Of a stretch of DNA of 64,000 nt, positions 37,632 through 46,451 are shown in pieces. Position 1 is the stretch's first letter, and the number at the start of each line of letters is the position of its first letter. Source of the stretch: Corynebacterium massiliense DSM 45435 (GTDB lineage Bacteria; Actinomycetota; Actinomycetes; Mycobacteriales; Mycobacteriaceae); NCBI RefSeq assembly GCF_028609805.1, contig NZ_CP063189.1, positions 1,612,001 through 1,676,000 of the forward strand. Direction: 5' to 3'. The notes below the pieces were generated by a model. The model saw only the letters and a program-made list of their open reading frames with translations, searched no databases and had not been told where the DNA came from. A program made the position numbers and the translations under genes.

Positions 37632-38927
37632 ATGACGAAGTCACGAGTGACAACGCTGGCCGCAGCGTCCCTGATGCTTTTCTCCATGTTCTTCGGTGCG
37701 GGCAACCTTATTTTTCCTCCCGAGGTAGGTGCCAACTCCGGAACGAACTTCTGGCCCGCTATTGGGGGATTCCTTCTCGCCAGCGTCATCCTGCCGACCC
37801 TGGCGATTATCGCCATCGCCGTCTCCGGCAACGACGTCCGTGACCTGGCCTCCCGCGGCGGCTGGCTGTTCGGCCTGCTGTTTTCGGTCATGGCCTACCT
37901 GTCCATCGGCGCGTTTTACGCCCTGCCGCGTACCGGCGCGACCGCCATGGAAACGGCCATCACGCCTCTCACCGGATGGGACGGCGCTGGATCGTCGGTG
38001 GCCTTCAACGTCATCTTCTTTGCCGTCACCCTGCTTTTGGCGTGGCGCCCGACCACCATCGTGGACACCCTGGGCAAGTTCCTGACCCCGGCGCTGGTCG
38101 CTCTGCTGTTCGTCCTCATCGCCGTGGCGATGGTGACCGGGCAGCGCACCCCGGCCGCCCCGATGGAAGACTACGCCGGCCACCCCATGGTCACCGGCCT
38201 GTTCGAGGGCTACAACACCATGGACGCGATCTCGGGCCTGGCGTTCGGCATCGTGGTCATCGCCGCGCTGCGCACCAAAGGTTTTAAGCCGGGCAAGAGC
38301 ATGGTCCGCGGGACCATGCTGACCAGCCTGTTCTCCGGCGCCCTGCTGGCCGTCATCTACCTGGGCCTGGCGTATGTTGCCCAGACCGTGGAGGGCAGCC
38401 AGGACTACAACTCCGGCGCCGCCCTTTTGGCCGACTCGGCGCATCTGACCATGGGCACCGTCGGCCAGGTGGCCTTTTCGGCCATCGTCATCCTGGCGTG
38501 CCTGACCACCTCGGTGGGCCTGCTGACCGCCACCGGCGAGTTCTTCGCCGCGCTGGTCCCGAAGGTGAATTACCACTACTGGGCAGTCGGGTTCACCATC
38601 CTGTCGCTGGTCCTGGCCATCCAGGGGCTGGACACGGTCCTGCTCGTCGCGGTGCCGATCATCACGTTCCTGTACCCGCCGGCCATCACGCTCATCATCC
38701 TGACCGTGCTGAATCCGCGCAACAACCTGCGCTACGCCTACCGCTTCGCGCTGTGGACGGCGGTGGCGTGGTCCGCCCTGACCGTGGCGTGGGATCCGCA
38801 GTGGTTGAGCGTTTCCCCCGGCCAGGCCCTCGGCGTGGGCTGGTTCGTCCCCACCCTGATCGCCGCGCTCATCGGCGTCGCCGTCGACTTCGCCCGGCCT
38901 GTGCAGCAAGAGCCGCAGAGCGTCTAA
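37632..38927 (+). CDS. brnQ: Branched-chain amino acid uptake carrier BrnQ (copy 1)
   Basis: 431 aa, CGGAG ribosome site. LIVCS family carrier: LMLFSMFFGAGNLIFPPEVG at the N-terminus, GAFYALPRTGATA, 12 predicted membrane helices. Sodium-coupled uptake of Leu, Ile, Val and possibly Met. Located after aecD. A possible -10 TAGTAT lies at about 37586. A paralog follows 14 bp downstream. Confidence 0.95.
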   Translation: MTKSRVTTLAAASLMLFSMFFGAGNLIFPPEVGANSGTNFWPAIGGFLLASVILPTLAIIAIAVSGNDVRDLASRGGWLFGLLFSVMAYLSIGAFYALPRTGATAMETAITPLTGWDGAGSSVAFNVIFFAVTLLLAWRPTTIVDTLGKFLTPALVALLFVLIAVAMVTGQRTPAAPMEDYAGHPMVTGLFEGYNTMDAISGLAFGIVVIAALRTKGFKPGKSMVRGTMLTSLFSGALLAVIYLGLAYVAQTVEGSQDYNSGAALLADSAHLTMGTVGQVAFSAIVILACLTTSVGLLTATGEFFAALVPKVNYHYWAVGFTILSLVLAIQGLDTVLLVAVPIITFLYPPAITLIILTVLNPRNNLRYAYRFALWTAVAWSALTVAWDPQWLSVSPGQALGVGWFVPTLIAALIGVAVDFARPVQQEPQSV

Positions 38928-38941
38928 GGAGAACCATCCCT

Positions 38942-40234
38942 ATGTCCCAAACCACCTCCCGCCCCGTCACGGTCTTTTTCTGCGGGCTGATGCTCTTTTC
39001 TATGTTCTTCGGCGCCGGCAACACCATCCTGCCGCCGATGCTGGGCATCGAGGCCGGGGAAAGCTTCTGGCCCGCCATCCTCGGTTTCCTCACCGCCGGC
39101 GTGCTGCTGCCGGTCGCCGCGATCATCGCCATCGCGGTCTCCGGACGCGATCTGCGCCAGCTGGCCAACCGCGGCGGCGTCGCCTTCGGCACGGTCTTTT
39201 CCGTGATGGTCTACCTGGCCATCGGCGCGTTCTACGCCCTGCCGCGTACCGGCGCGGTCTCCTTCGACACCGCGATTTCCCACACGTGGGACGTCGACTC
39301 CCTGCCGGCGCGCCTGGCGTTCAACGCGGTCTTTTTCGGCATCGCCCTGTTGCTGTGCTGGAACCCCTCCCGCGTGCTGGACGCGCTGGGCCGCTTCCTC
39401 ACCCCGATCCTGGTCGCGCTGTTGGCGCTGCTCATTGTGCTGAGTTTTGCCAACTGGCAGCGCTCCCCCGGCCCGGGGATGGACGCTCCATTTACCTCCG
39501 GGCTGATGGAGGGCTACCTGACCATGGATTCGCTGGGCGCGCTGGCCTACGGCATCGTCATCGTCACCGCGCTGAAGCTGCGCGGCTTTGACTCCCACCG
39601 CCACGTCGTCCGCGGCGCGACCACCACCGCGCTCATCGCCGGCGGCTTTCTGGCCGTCATCTACCTGGGCCTGGCGTTCGTGGGCCAGCTGCTGCCCGAC
39701 GCGCAGACGTACGATTCCGGTGCCGCCGTGCTTAACGATGCCGCCCGCCTCACCATGGGCCCCATCGGCCAGGCCGTCTTCGCCCTCATCATCAGCCTGG
39801 CGTGCCTGACCACCGCCATCGGGCTCATCAACGCGACCGGCGAGTTCTTCCACCAGCTGGTGCCGGGGCTGTCCTACCACGCGTGGGCGAGCATCTTCAC
39901 CGTCGCGGCGGTGCTCATGGCGTCGATGGGCCTGGAGACGGTCATGGCCATCGCCGCCCCCGTAGTCGAGTTCCTGTACCCGCCGGCCATCACACTCATC
40001 GCGCTGACCATCCTGGAGTACGTCCTTCCCACCCGGCACACGTTCCACCACACCCTGCGCATCCCACTGTGGACCGCGACGGTGGTCTCCGCCGTCCTGG
40101 TCGCGGGACTGGGCGATTGGCTGCCGCTTGCCGATGCCGAAATCGGCTGGGTCATCCCCACCGTCATCGCGGCAGCTGCCGGCTGGTTCGTCGACCGCGC
40201 CGGCGCTGTCAAGGAACCATCGCCAGCGCACTAG
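38942..40234 (+). CDS. BrnQ paralog (copy 2)
   Basis: 430 aa with AAGGAGA 9 nt upstream. Same family throughout: LMLFSMFFGAGNTILPPMLG, GAFYALPRTGAVS, LACLTTAIGLINATGEFF, TVIAAAAGWFVDRAG near the end. Substitutions against copy 1 are spread along the length, so this is an old duplication, or transfer, rather than a recent one. It may have a different substrate range. Co-transcribed with copy 1. Confidence 0.92.
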   Translation: MSQTTSRPVTVFFCGLMLFSMFFGAGNTILPPMLGIEAGESFWPAILGFLTAGVLLPVAAIIAIAVSGRDLRQLANRGGVAFGTVFSVMVYLAIGAFYALPRTGAVSFDTAISHTWDVDSLPARLAFNAVFFGIALLLCWNPSRVLDALGRFLTPILVALLALLIVLSFANWQRSPGPGMDAPFTSGLMEGYLTMDSLGALAYGIVIVTALKLRGFDSHRHVVRGATTTALIAGGFLAVIYLGLAFVGQLLPDAQTYDSGAAVLNDAARLTMGPIGQAVFALIISLACLTTAIGLINATGEFFHQLVPGLSYHAWASIFTVAAVLMASMGLETVMAIAAPVVEFLYPPAITLIALTILEYVLPTRHTFHHTLRIPLWTATVVSAVLVAGLGDWLPLADAEIGWVIPTVIAAAAGWFVDRAGAVKEPSPAH

Positions 40235-40326
40235 CCTCCTCCGCGGGCAGGAATCTCCCCTTACCGCGGCGTGTTGATGGATGATGGAAGCCATCCACGA
40301 CGCCAACAGACGGGAAGGGGTTCGCT

Positions 40327-41328
40327 ATGGCCCACCGAGCGGATCTGTCGCTCATCGACTTCTGCACGATCTACGACGACGAAAAGCCCGGCGATTCCAT
40401 CGCGCGATCGGTGGAGCTGGCGCAGCGCGCGGAGAAGCTGGGGTACTCGCGCATCTGGTACGCCGAGCACCACAACATGAAAAGCATCAGCTCCTCGGCC
40501 CCGGCGGTGCTCATCGCCCACATCGGCGCGCACACGGAGAAGATCCGCCTGGGCTCCGGCGGCGTGATGTTGCCCAACCACGCGCCCTACGTCGTGGCCG
40601 AACAATTCGGCATGCTCGCGGAGATGTACCCCGACCGCATCGATCTCGGTCTAGGCCGCGCGCCGGGTACCGATATGAATACCCTCGGCCGGGCGCTGCG
40701 GCGCAGCCCGCAGTCCGCCGAGCGCTTCCCGGAAGACGTCAAGGAGCTGCAGGGGTATCTGAGCGGCAACTCCCCTATCCCCGGCGTGCAGGCCATGCCG
40801 GGCGCGGGGACCAACGTGCCGCTCTACATCTTGGGCTCGTCGATGTTCGGCGCGAGCCTGGCCGCCAAGTACGGCCTGCCGTACGCGTTTGCCTCCCACT
40901 TCGCCCCGGCGCACTTGAAGGAGGCGACCGCCTACTACCGCGAGAACTTCCAGCCCTCCGAGGTGCTTGCCGAGCCCTACACCATCGCCGCGGTCAACGT
41001 GCTGGCCGCGCCGACTGACGATGAGGCGCAGGACATCTGGGAGCGCGTCGCCTTCAACCGTGTCAAACGCTTCGCCGGGCGCGGCCGGTTCCTCACCGAC
41101 GAGCAGGTGGAACAGCTAATCGGCAACTACCAGGGACAGCAGATTTTAGGCATGCTGCAGTACTCGGCGGTGGGCACCCGGGACGCGGTGCGCGACTACC
41201 TCACCGAATTCCAGGAAACGGCCCAGGCTGACGAGTTGATGATCTCCCCGCTGGCCTCCTCTCACGCGGAGTGCCTTCAGGGCATCGACATCCTCGCCGA
41301 TGCCTGGGAGCTCACCGCCGCGGACTAA
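40327..41328 (+). CDS. Luciferase-like flavin monooxygenase (MsnO8-type)
   Basis: 333 aa, GGAAGGGG ribosome site. Bacterial-luciferase fold: LSLIDFCTIYDDEK, LGYSRIWYAEHHN, SSAPAVLIAHIGAHTEKIRLGSGGVMLPNH (in parts), and DLGLGRAPGTD. Uses reduced flavin and oxygen on an unidentified small substrate. It sits between brnQ and the BCCT carrier, the same place as in the C. glutamicum block I remember. Its stop overlaps the carrier stop by 4 bp. Confidence 0.9.
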   Translation: MAHRADLSLIDFCTIYDDEKPGDSIARSVELAQRAEKLGYSRIWYAEHHNMKSISSSAPAVLIAHIGAHTEKIRLGSGGVMLPNHAPYVVAEQFGMLAEMYPDRIDLGLGRAPGTDMNTLGRALRRSPQSAERFPEDVKELQGYLSGNSPIPGVQAMPGAGTNVPLYILGSSMFGASLAAKYGLPYAFASHFAPAHLKEATAYYRENFQPSEVLAEPYTIAAVNVLAAPTDDEAQDIWERVAFNRVKRFAGRGRFLTDEQVEQLIGNYQGQQILGMLQYSAVGTRDAVRDYLTEFQETAQADELMISPLASSHAECLQGIDILADAWELTAAD

Positions 41329-43043
41329 GCCTCCGGGGGTGTGCGGCGCAGCTCGCCTTCCACGACGACGTCTTCGGAAAGCTTCCAGTACCCGTCTTCG
41401 TGGTACTCCAGCTCGGGGCGCTGCAGCTCGTTGCCGTCGGCGTCGTAGCCCGGCGCGGGCTGCGCCTCGCCCTCCTCGAGCTTCTCGGGCGTGTCGGTCT
41501 TGTCCCACCGCCGGGATTTCGGCCGCTGCTCGGCGGCCGAATCGTCGCTCATCGCCTTGACCAGCGAATACATCATGACGAAGTGCATGAAGAAGAACGG
41601 GAGCGCCACGATAAGGACGACCTCTTGGAGCGCCTCGATGCCGGAATCGTTGATGAACAGCAGCGCGGCGGTGACCACGCCGATGGCCACGGCCCAGCCG
41701 ACGCGGTAGTACGTCGGGGTCTTGTTCTCCTCGCCGGTGGCGAACATGTCCATGACCATGGCGGCGGAGTCGATGGAGGTCACGAAGTAGAAGACGATGA
41801 CCGCCAGCGCCACTGCCCCGGAGATGACGTAGAGCGGGTACTGCTCGAGCAGGGTGAACAGCACCTGCGGCGTGTCTCCTTCCTCCACAACGGGCTTGGT
41901 TAGGATGCCCGGGTTGTCGCGTTCGACCTCCACGGCGGTGCGGCCGAAGGCGGCGAACCAGATGATGACGAAGATGGACGGCAGGGCGATGGTGCCGCCG
42001 ATGAACTGGCGCACGGTGCGCCCGCGGGAGATGCGGGCGAAGAACATGCCCACGAACGGCGACCAACAGATGGTCCACGCCCAGTAGAAGGCGGTCCAGG
42101 TGGCGTGCCAGCCGGGGTTTTCGTCGAACGAGTCCACCCAGAACATCAGCTCCGGCAGGTTGCCGATGTACGCGCCGAAGGACTCGGTGGTGTGCTCGAA
42201 GATCTGCAGCGTCGGCCCGACGATGACGACGAAGACCAAGAGCACGACCGAGCCGACGATGTTCAGGTTGGACAACAGTTTCACGCCGCGGTCCAGGCCG
42301 GTGGCCACGGACGTCGCGCCGGCTGCGGTGATGACACAGATGATGATCACCTCGACCCAGCCGACGAGCGGCACGCCCCACAGGATGTTGAGGCCCGCGC
42401 TGATCTGCAGCACGCCCAGCCCGACGGAGACGGCGAGGCCGAAGACGGTGCCGATGATCGCTAACGAATCGACCAGCTTGCCCGGCCAGCGGTAGACGTA
42501 GCCGCCCAAAAGCGGCGAAAAGACCGACGAGAGGCGCGGGGGCATTTTGCGCTTGTAGATGAAGTAGCCCATCGCCAAGCCCGGCAGAGTAAAGATGACC
42601 CACATGTGGGCGGCGAAGTGGTAGTAGGTGAACTCGAAGGCCTGGGTGATGGCGTCGTTGCTCATCGGCTCCAGGTCACCGCGCGGCGGGCGGAATGCGT
42701 GGTGCAGCGGCTCGGCCGCACCCCAAAACATCAGCGTGGCGCCGAGCCCGGCGGCAAACAGCATGGAAAACCACACCGGCATCGAGTATTCCGGCTCGTC
42801 TTCGTCATCGCCCAGGCGCAGGTTGCCAAAGCGGGAGACGAAGATGACCATGAGGAAGATGAGCGAGGCGGAAATCCCGCCCACGTACAACCAGGTGAGG
42901 TTGTCCATAAGGGTGTTGGCCACCGCGGCGTAGACTTCGCGCGCGGTGTCGCCGAACGCGATAGTGGCGGTGACGAAGACCGCGATGAACCCCAGGGCCG
43001 TCCAGAACACGAACGGGTCCGATTGCAAGCGCCTTTTCGGCAT
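41325..43043 (-). CDS. ectP: BCCT-family compatible-solute carrier (EctP-like)
   Basis: 572 aa from ATG 43043; an in-frame ATG at 43100 would add 19 residues. 12 helices, signature helix WTICWSPFVGMFFARISRGRT, and AAGLGATLMFWGAAEPLHHA in the sodium/substrate region (BetP has GMG there). Charged C-terminal tail of about 60 residues (EQRPKSRRWDKTDTPEKLEE ...), a possible osmosensor as in BetP. Imports betaine, ectoine or proline. Symbol from synteny with aecD-brnQ-monooxygenase; LcoP-type identity is not excluded. Confidence 0.82.
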   Translation of the reverse strand: MPKRRLQSDPFVFWTALGFIAVFVTATIAFGDTAREVYAAVANTLMDNLTWLYVGGISASLIFLMVIFVSRFGNLRLGDDEDEPEYSMPVWFSMLFAAGLGATLMFWGAAEPLHHAFRPPRGDLEPMSNDAITQAFEFTYYHFAAHMWVIFTLPGLAMGYFIYKRKMPPRLSSVFSPLLGGYVYRWPGKLVDSLAIIGTVFGLAVSVGLGVLQISAGLNILWGVPLVGWVEVIIICVITAAGATSVATGLDRGVKLLSNLNIVGSVVLLVFVVIVGPTLQIFEHTTESFGAYIGNLPELMFWVDSFDENPGWHATWTAFYWAWTICWSPFVGMFFARISRGRTVRQFIGGTIALPSIFVIIWFAAFGRTAVEVERDNPGILTKPVVEEGDTPQVLFTLLEQYPLYVISGAVALAVIVFYFVTSIDSAAMVMDMFATGEENKTPTYYRVGWAVAIGVVTAALLFINDSGIEALQEVVLIVALPFFFMHFVMMYSLVKAMSDDSAAEQRPKSRRWDKTDTPEKLEEGEAQPAPGYDADGNELQRPELEYHEDGYWKLSEDVVVEGELRRTPPEA

Positions 43044-43133
43044 AGCTTTTCCAATCCGGGTAGACAGAGATTTCTCCCCAGTGTAGAGAGCTATCCCCAC
43101 CGGCCCCGTTGGTGAAAGTGAGTGTCAACACGG

Positions 43134-43139
43134 TAGCCT
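43134..43139 (+). promoter_or_regulatory. -10 hexamer of the peptide ABC operon (leaderless)
   Basis: TAGCCT ends 6 nt before ATG 43146. Confidence 0.4.
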
Positions 43140-43145
43140 CAGGCC

Positions 43146-44660
43146 ATGGTTCGTCCCGCATCGTCAAGGGCACTGTCCGTGGCCGCCGCGGCCACAGCCC
43201 TGTCGCTGAGCGCGTGCTCGGCTGGTCATACCGTCGTCCCGTCCTACGACAATCGCGCCACCCCCGGCCTCACGCTTGCGTCGACCTTGTCTTTTTCGTC
43301 CCTCGACTTCGCCAACGTCGGCGGCGTCGCCATCCCCGGGGCGCTGATGCACAACGTGTACGAGACGCTGGTCAACATCGACCCGGACAGCGGCGAGCCC
43401 GCCCCGGGCCTGGCCACCTCGTGGGAGACCTCCGCCGACGGGAAGACCTACACGTTCCACCTGCGCGAGGGCGTGCGCTTTTCCAACGGCGATGCCTTTT
43501 CCGCCCACACGGCCGCCTACTCCATCGATCAGGTGCGCAACGAGTGGACCAACGGGCTGGCCAAGGGCATGGACATCGTGGATTCGGCGCGCGCTATAGA
43601 CGACCACACGCTCGAGGTCACGTTGCGCGCCCCCTCCCGCTCGTGGCTGTGGTCGCTGTCCACGCTCATCGGCGCGCAGATGACGCCCGCCGCCCACGGG
43701 GAGGTCATCGGCACCGGCCCGTTCACCGTCGGCGACTTCGCGCCCGGCGAGTACCTGCGCCTCGCCGCGCGCCCGGCGGCGGACTACTGGTCGGAGCCTG
43801 CCCACCAGGACGTGACCATCAAGTTCTTCCCCGATTCCACCTCGTCCGTTAACGCGCTGCGCACGCACCAGGCGGACATCGTCTGGGGCCTGCAGGACCC
43901 GGAGCTGCTCGCGGATCTCCCCGCTGACTACCCGGTGCAAACCGGGTCCACCACCGGTGAGCTCGTCGTGTCCATGAACAACGCCGCCGCGCCTTTCGAT
44001 GATCCCCGGGCGCGCCGCGCCGTCGCCTACGCCGTGGACCGTCAGGCCGCCAACTCCATCGTGTGGGACGGCCACGGCACCGACACCGGCGGCGCCCCCG
44101 TCCCGCCGTCCGATCCGTGGTTTACCGGCAAGGACTACTACCCCTACGACCCGGCCAAGGCGAAGCAGTTGCTTGCCGATGCCGGCGCCACCGGCGCCCC
44201 CATCACCATCAAGGTGCCCACCCGCGCCTACACGCAGACCATCGCCGAGTTCTTGTACTCGCAGCTGACCGCCGTGGGCTTCGACGTGACACTGGAAAGC
44301 ACCGAGTTTCCGGCGGTGTGGCTGGCGGACGTGATGGGCGCGCACGACTACCAGGCTTCGGTGATTAGCCACGCGGAGCCGCGGGACATCACCACGCTGT
44401 TTGGCAACCCGGATTACTACCTGGGCTACGATTCCCCGCGCACCCGCGAGCTGCTCGCGCAGGCCGATCGCGCCACCAACCCGGCCGAGAGCAACCGGCT
44501 GATGGAACAGGCGGTGGACCAGATTATGGCCGACGCCGCCGCGCTGACGGTGATGAACGTGCCGAATATCGTGGTCACCCGGCCCGGGGTGGACGGCGTG
44601 CATCCGGACGCGGTGACCGACGGGATGGATCTCACCGACCTGCGAGGTGCCGATGCTTAA
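43146..44660 (+). CDS. Peptide/nickel-type ABC substrate-binding lipoprotein
   Basis: 504 aa. Signal with lipobox LSLSAC (Cys24). SBP_bac_5 family: ETLVNIDPDSGEPAPGLATSW, YTFHLREGVRFSNGDAF, VVSMNNAAAPFDDPRARRAVAYAVDR (in parts), WFTGKDYYPYDPAKAKQLL. Extracytoplasmic receptor for peptides or a similar ligand. First gene of a four-gene import operon with overlapping ends. Confidence 0.94.
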   Translation: MVRPASSRALSVAAAATALSLSACSAGHTVVPSYDNRATPGLTLASTLSFSSLDFANVGGVAIPGALMHNVYETLVNIDPDSGEPAPGLATSWETSADGKTYTFHLREGVRFSNGDAFSAHTAAYSIDQVRNEWTNGLAKGMDIVDSARAIDDHTLEVTLRAPSRSWLWSLSTLIGAQMTPAAHGEVIGTGPFTVGDFAPGEYLRLAARPAADYWSEPAHQDVTIKFFPDSTSSVNALRTHQADIVWGLQDPELLADLPADYPVQTGSTTGELVVSMNNAAAPFDDPRARRAVAYAVDRQAANSIVWDGHGTDTGGAPVPPSDPWFTGKDYYPYDPAKAKQLLADAGATGAPITIKVPTRAYTQTIAEFLYSQLTAVGFDVTLESTEFPAVWLADVMGAHDYQASVISHAEPRDITTLFGNPDYYLGYDSPRTRELLAQADRATNPAESNRLMEQAVDQIMADAAALTVMNVPNIVVTRPGVDGVHPDAVTDGMDLTDLRGADA

Positions 44661-45612
44661 GCTCATAGCCCGTTTCGCGGTGACCTTGGTCCTCGCGTCC
44701 GTCGTCATCTTCACGCTGCTGCGCGCGGTGCCGGGGGATCCTGCCCGCATCGCGTTGGGCGTCAACGCCACCGACAAGTCGGTGGCGGAGCTGTCCGCCA
44801 AGCTGGGGCTCGACCGCCCGCTCATCGTCCAGTACGGCGAGTGGGTCGCAGGCCTGGTTCGCGGCGATTTCAGCATCTCGCTGGCCTCGCAGGAAAACAT
44901 TTCGGCCGAGGTCATCGACCGCGGCGCGGTCTCGCTCATCTTGGTCGGCCTGGCCATGGCGCTCTCACTCGCGATCGCGCTGCCGGCCGGGGTGTGGACC
45001 GCGCGCCACCATCGCGACGCGGGCGGCACGCTGGTCACCGCCGCCGTGCAGGTCGGCATCGCGGTGCCCAGTTTCCTTGTCGGCATCCTGCTCGTCGCCG
45101 TCTTTTCGGTGGGCCTGGGGTGGTTGCCGGCCAACGGCTGGGTGGTCCCGCGCGACAGCGTGGGCGCGTTCGCCGCGCGCCTGGTGCTGCCAGTCATCGC
45201 CTTGGCGCTGGTGCAGGGCGCGATGCTCACCCGCTACGTGCGCTCGGCCGTCCTCGACGTGATGAGCCAGGACTTCATCCGCACCGCCCGGGCGCTCGGC
45301 CAGTCACCGCGGGAGGCGCTTGTCCGCCACGGGCTGCGCAATGCCGCACTCCCCGTGCTCACCGTCGCCGGCGTGCAGCTCACCACGCTGGTCATCGGCG
45401 CGGTGGTGATTGAAAACGTCTTCGTCCTTCCCGGGTTGGGCTCCATGCTGCTCGACGCGGTCACGCAGCGCGATCTGACCACGGTGCAGTCCATCGTCAT
45501 GCTGCTGGTCACCTTCACCCTGCTCATCAACTTCCTGGTAGACGTGGCGTACCGCGCCATCGATCCGCGGATCGGCGCCGGCGCCAGGCCCGGAAAGGAG
45601 GCCCGCGTATGA
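44653..45612 (+). CDS. ABC peptide importer permease (DppB-type)
   Basis: 319 aa from ATG 44653 (GCGAGG upstream); a GTG at 44647 is the alternative. Overlaps the receptor gene. DppB pattern: FTLLRAVPGDPARIALG, SFLVGILLVAVFSV, and the EAA loop RTARALGQSPREALVRHGLRNA (in parts). Six helices. Confidence 0.93.
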   Translation: MLKLIARFAVTLVLASVVIFTLLRAVPGDPARIALGVNATDKSVAELSAKLGLDRPLIVQYGEWVAGLVRGDFSISLASQENISAEVIDRGAVSLILVGLAMALSLAIALPAGVWTARHHRDAGGTLVTAAVQVGIAVPSFLVGILLVAVFSVGLGWLPANGWVVPRDSVGAFAARLVLPVIALALVQGAMLTRYVRSAVLDVMSQDFIRTARALGQSPREALVRHGLRNAALPVLTVAGVQLTTLVIGAVVIENVFVLPGLGSMLLDAVTQRDLTTVQSIVMLLVTFTLLINFLVDVAYRAIDPRIGAGARPGKEARV

Positions 45613-46451
45613 CGCAGGCAGCCCGTCTTTACCGCCGCCTGCCGGCCACCGGCCGCGTCGGCCTCGGCATCGTCGCGGTGGTCGCCGCCGTCGCTTTATT
45701 GTCGCTGGTGTGGACGCCGTACCCGCCCGCGCTTGCCGATGCCCCCGCCCGCCTCCACGGCCCGAGCACCGCGCACCTTTTGGGCACCGACCGCTTCGGC
45801 CGCGACACCTTGAGCCGGCTCATGGTGGGCGCCCGCATCACCTTGGGCGTGGGCGTCATCGCGGTCGCCATCGCCGCGCTGGTGGGCATCCCGTTGGGCA
45901 TCGCCGCCGGTATGCGCCACGGCAGCGTCTTGGACGGTGTGCTCATGCGCGGCGCCGACCTGCTGCTCGCCTTCCCCGCGCTGCTGCTCGCCATCATCGC
46001 CGGCGCGGTGTGGGGCCCGTCGACGCTGACCGCTATGGCGGCCATCGGCATCGCCGGGGTGCCGTCGTTTATGCGGCTGGCGCGCGCGGGAACGCTGCAG
46101 GTCGTCCACCGCGATTTCATCGCCGCCGCCCGCCTGTCACGGGTGTCGGCCCCGCGTATCGCGGTGCGCCACGTGCTGCCCAACATCGCGGGCATCCTCG
46201 TCGTGGAGGCGTCCGTCTACTTCGCGCTCGCCATCCTCGCCGAGGCCGCGCTCAGCTACTTGGGGCTGGGCACCCCTCCCCCAGCAGCGAGCTGGGGCCG
46301 CATGCTCCACGACGCGCAAACGCACCTGTCCACCGACCCGTGGCTCGCCGTGTTTCCCGGGGCGGCCATCGCCGTGACGGTCTTAGGGTTCAACCTGCTG
46401 GGCGATGGCCTCCGCGACGCCCTCGACACCCGCCTAGGGAGGCACGCATGA
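45609..46451 (+). CDS. ABC peptide importer permease (DppC-type)
   Basis: 280 aa, start overlaps the DppB stop by 4 bp. LLGTDRFGRDTLSRLMVGARITLGVG (in parts) is the DppC start, RLSRVSAPRIAVRHVLPNI the EAA loop, and SYLGLGTPPPAASWGRML the C-terminal signature. Partner of the permease at 44653. Confidence 0.93.
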   Translation: MTQAARLYRRLPATGRVGLGIVAVVAAVALLSLVWTPYPPALADAPARLHGPSTAHLLGTDRFGRDTLSRLMVGARITLGVGVIAVAIAALVGIPLGIAAGMRHGSVLDGVLMRGADLLLAFPALLLAIIAGAVWGPSTLTAMAAIGIAGVPSFMRLARAGTLQVVHRDFIAAARLSRVSAPRIAVRHVLPNIAGILVVEASVYFALAILAEAALSYLGLGTPPPAASWGRMLHDAQTHLSTDPWLAVFPGAAIAVTVLGFNLLGDGLRDALDTRLGRHA

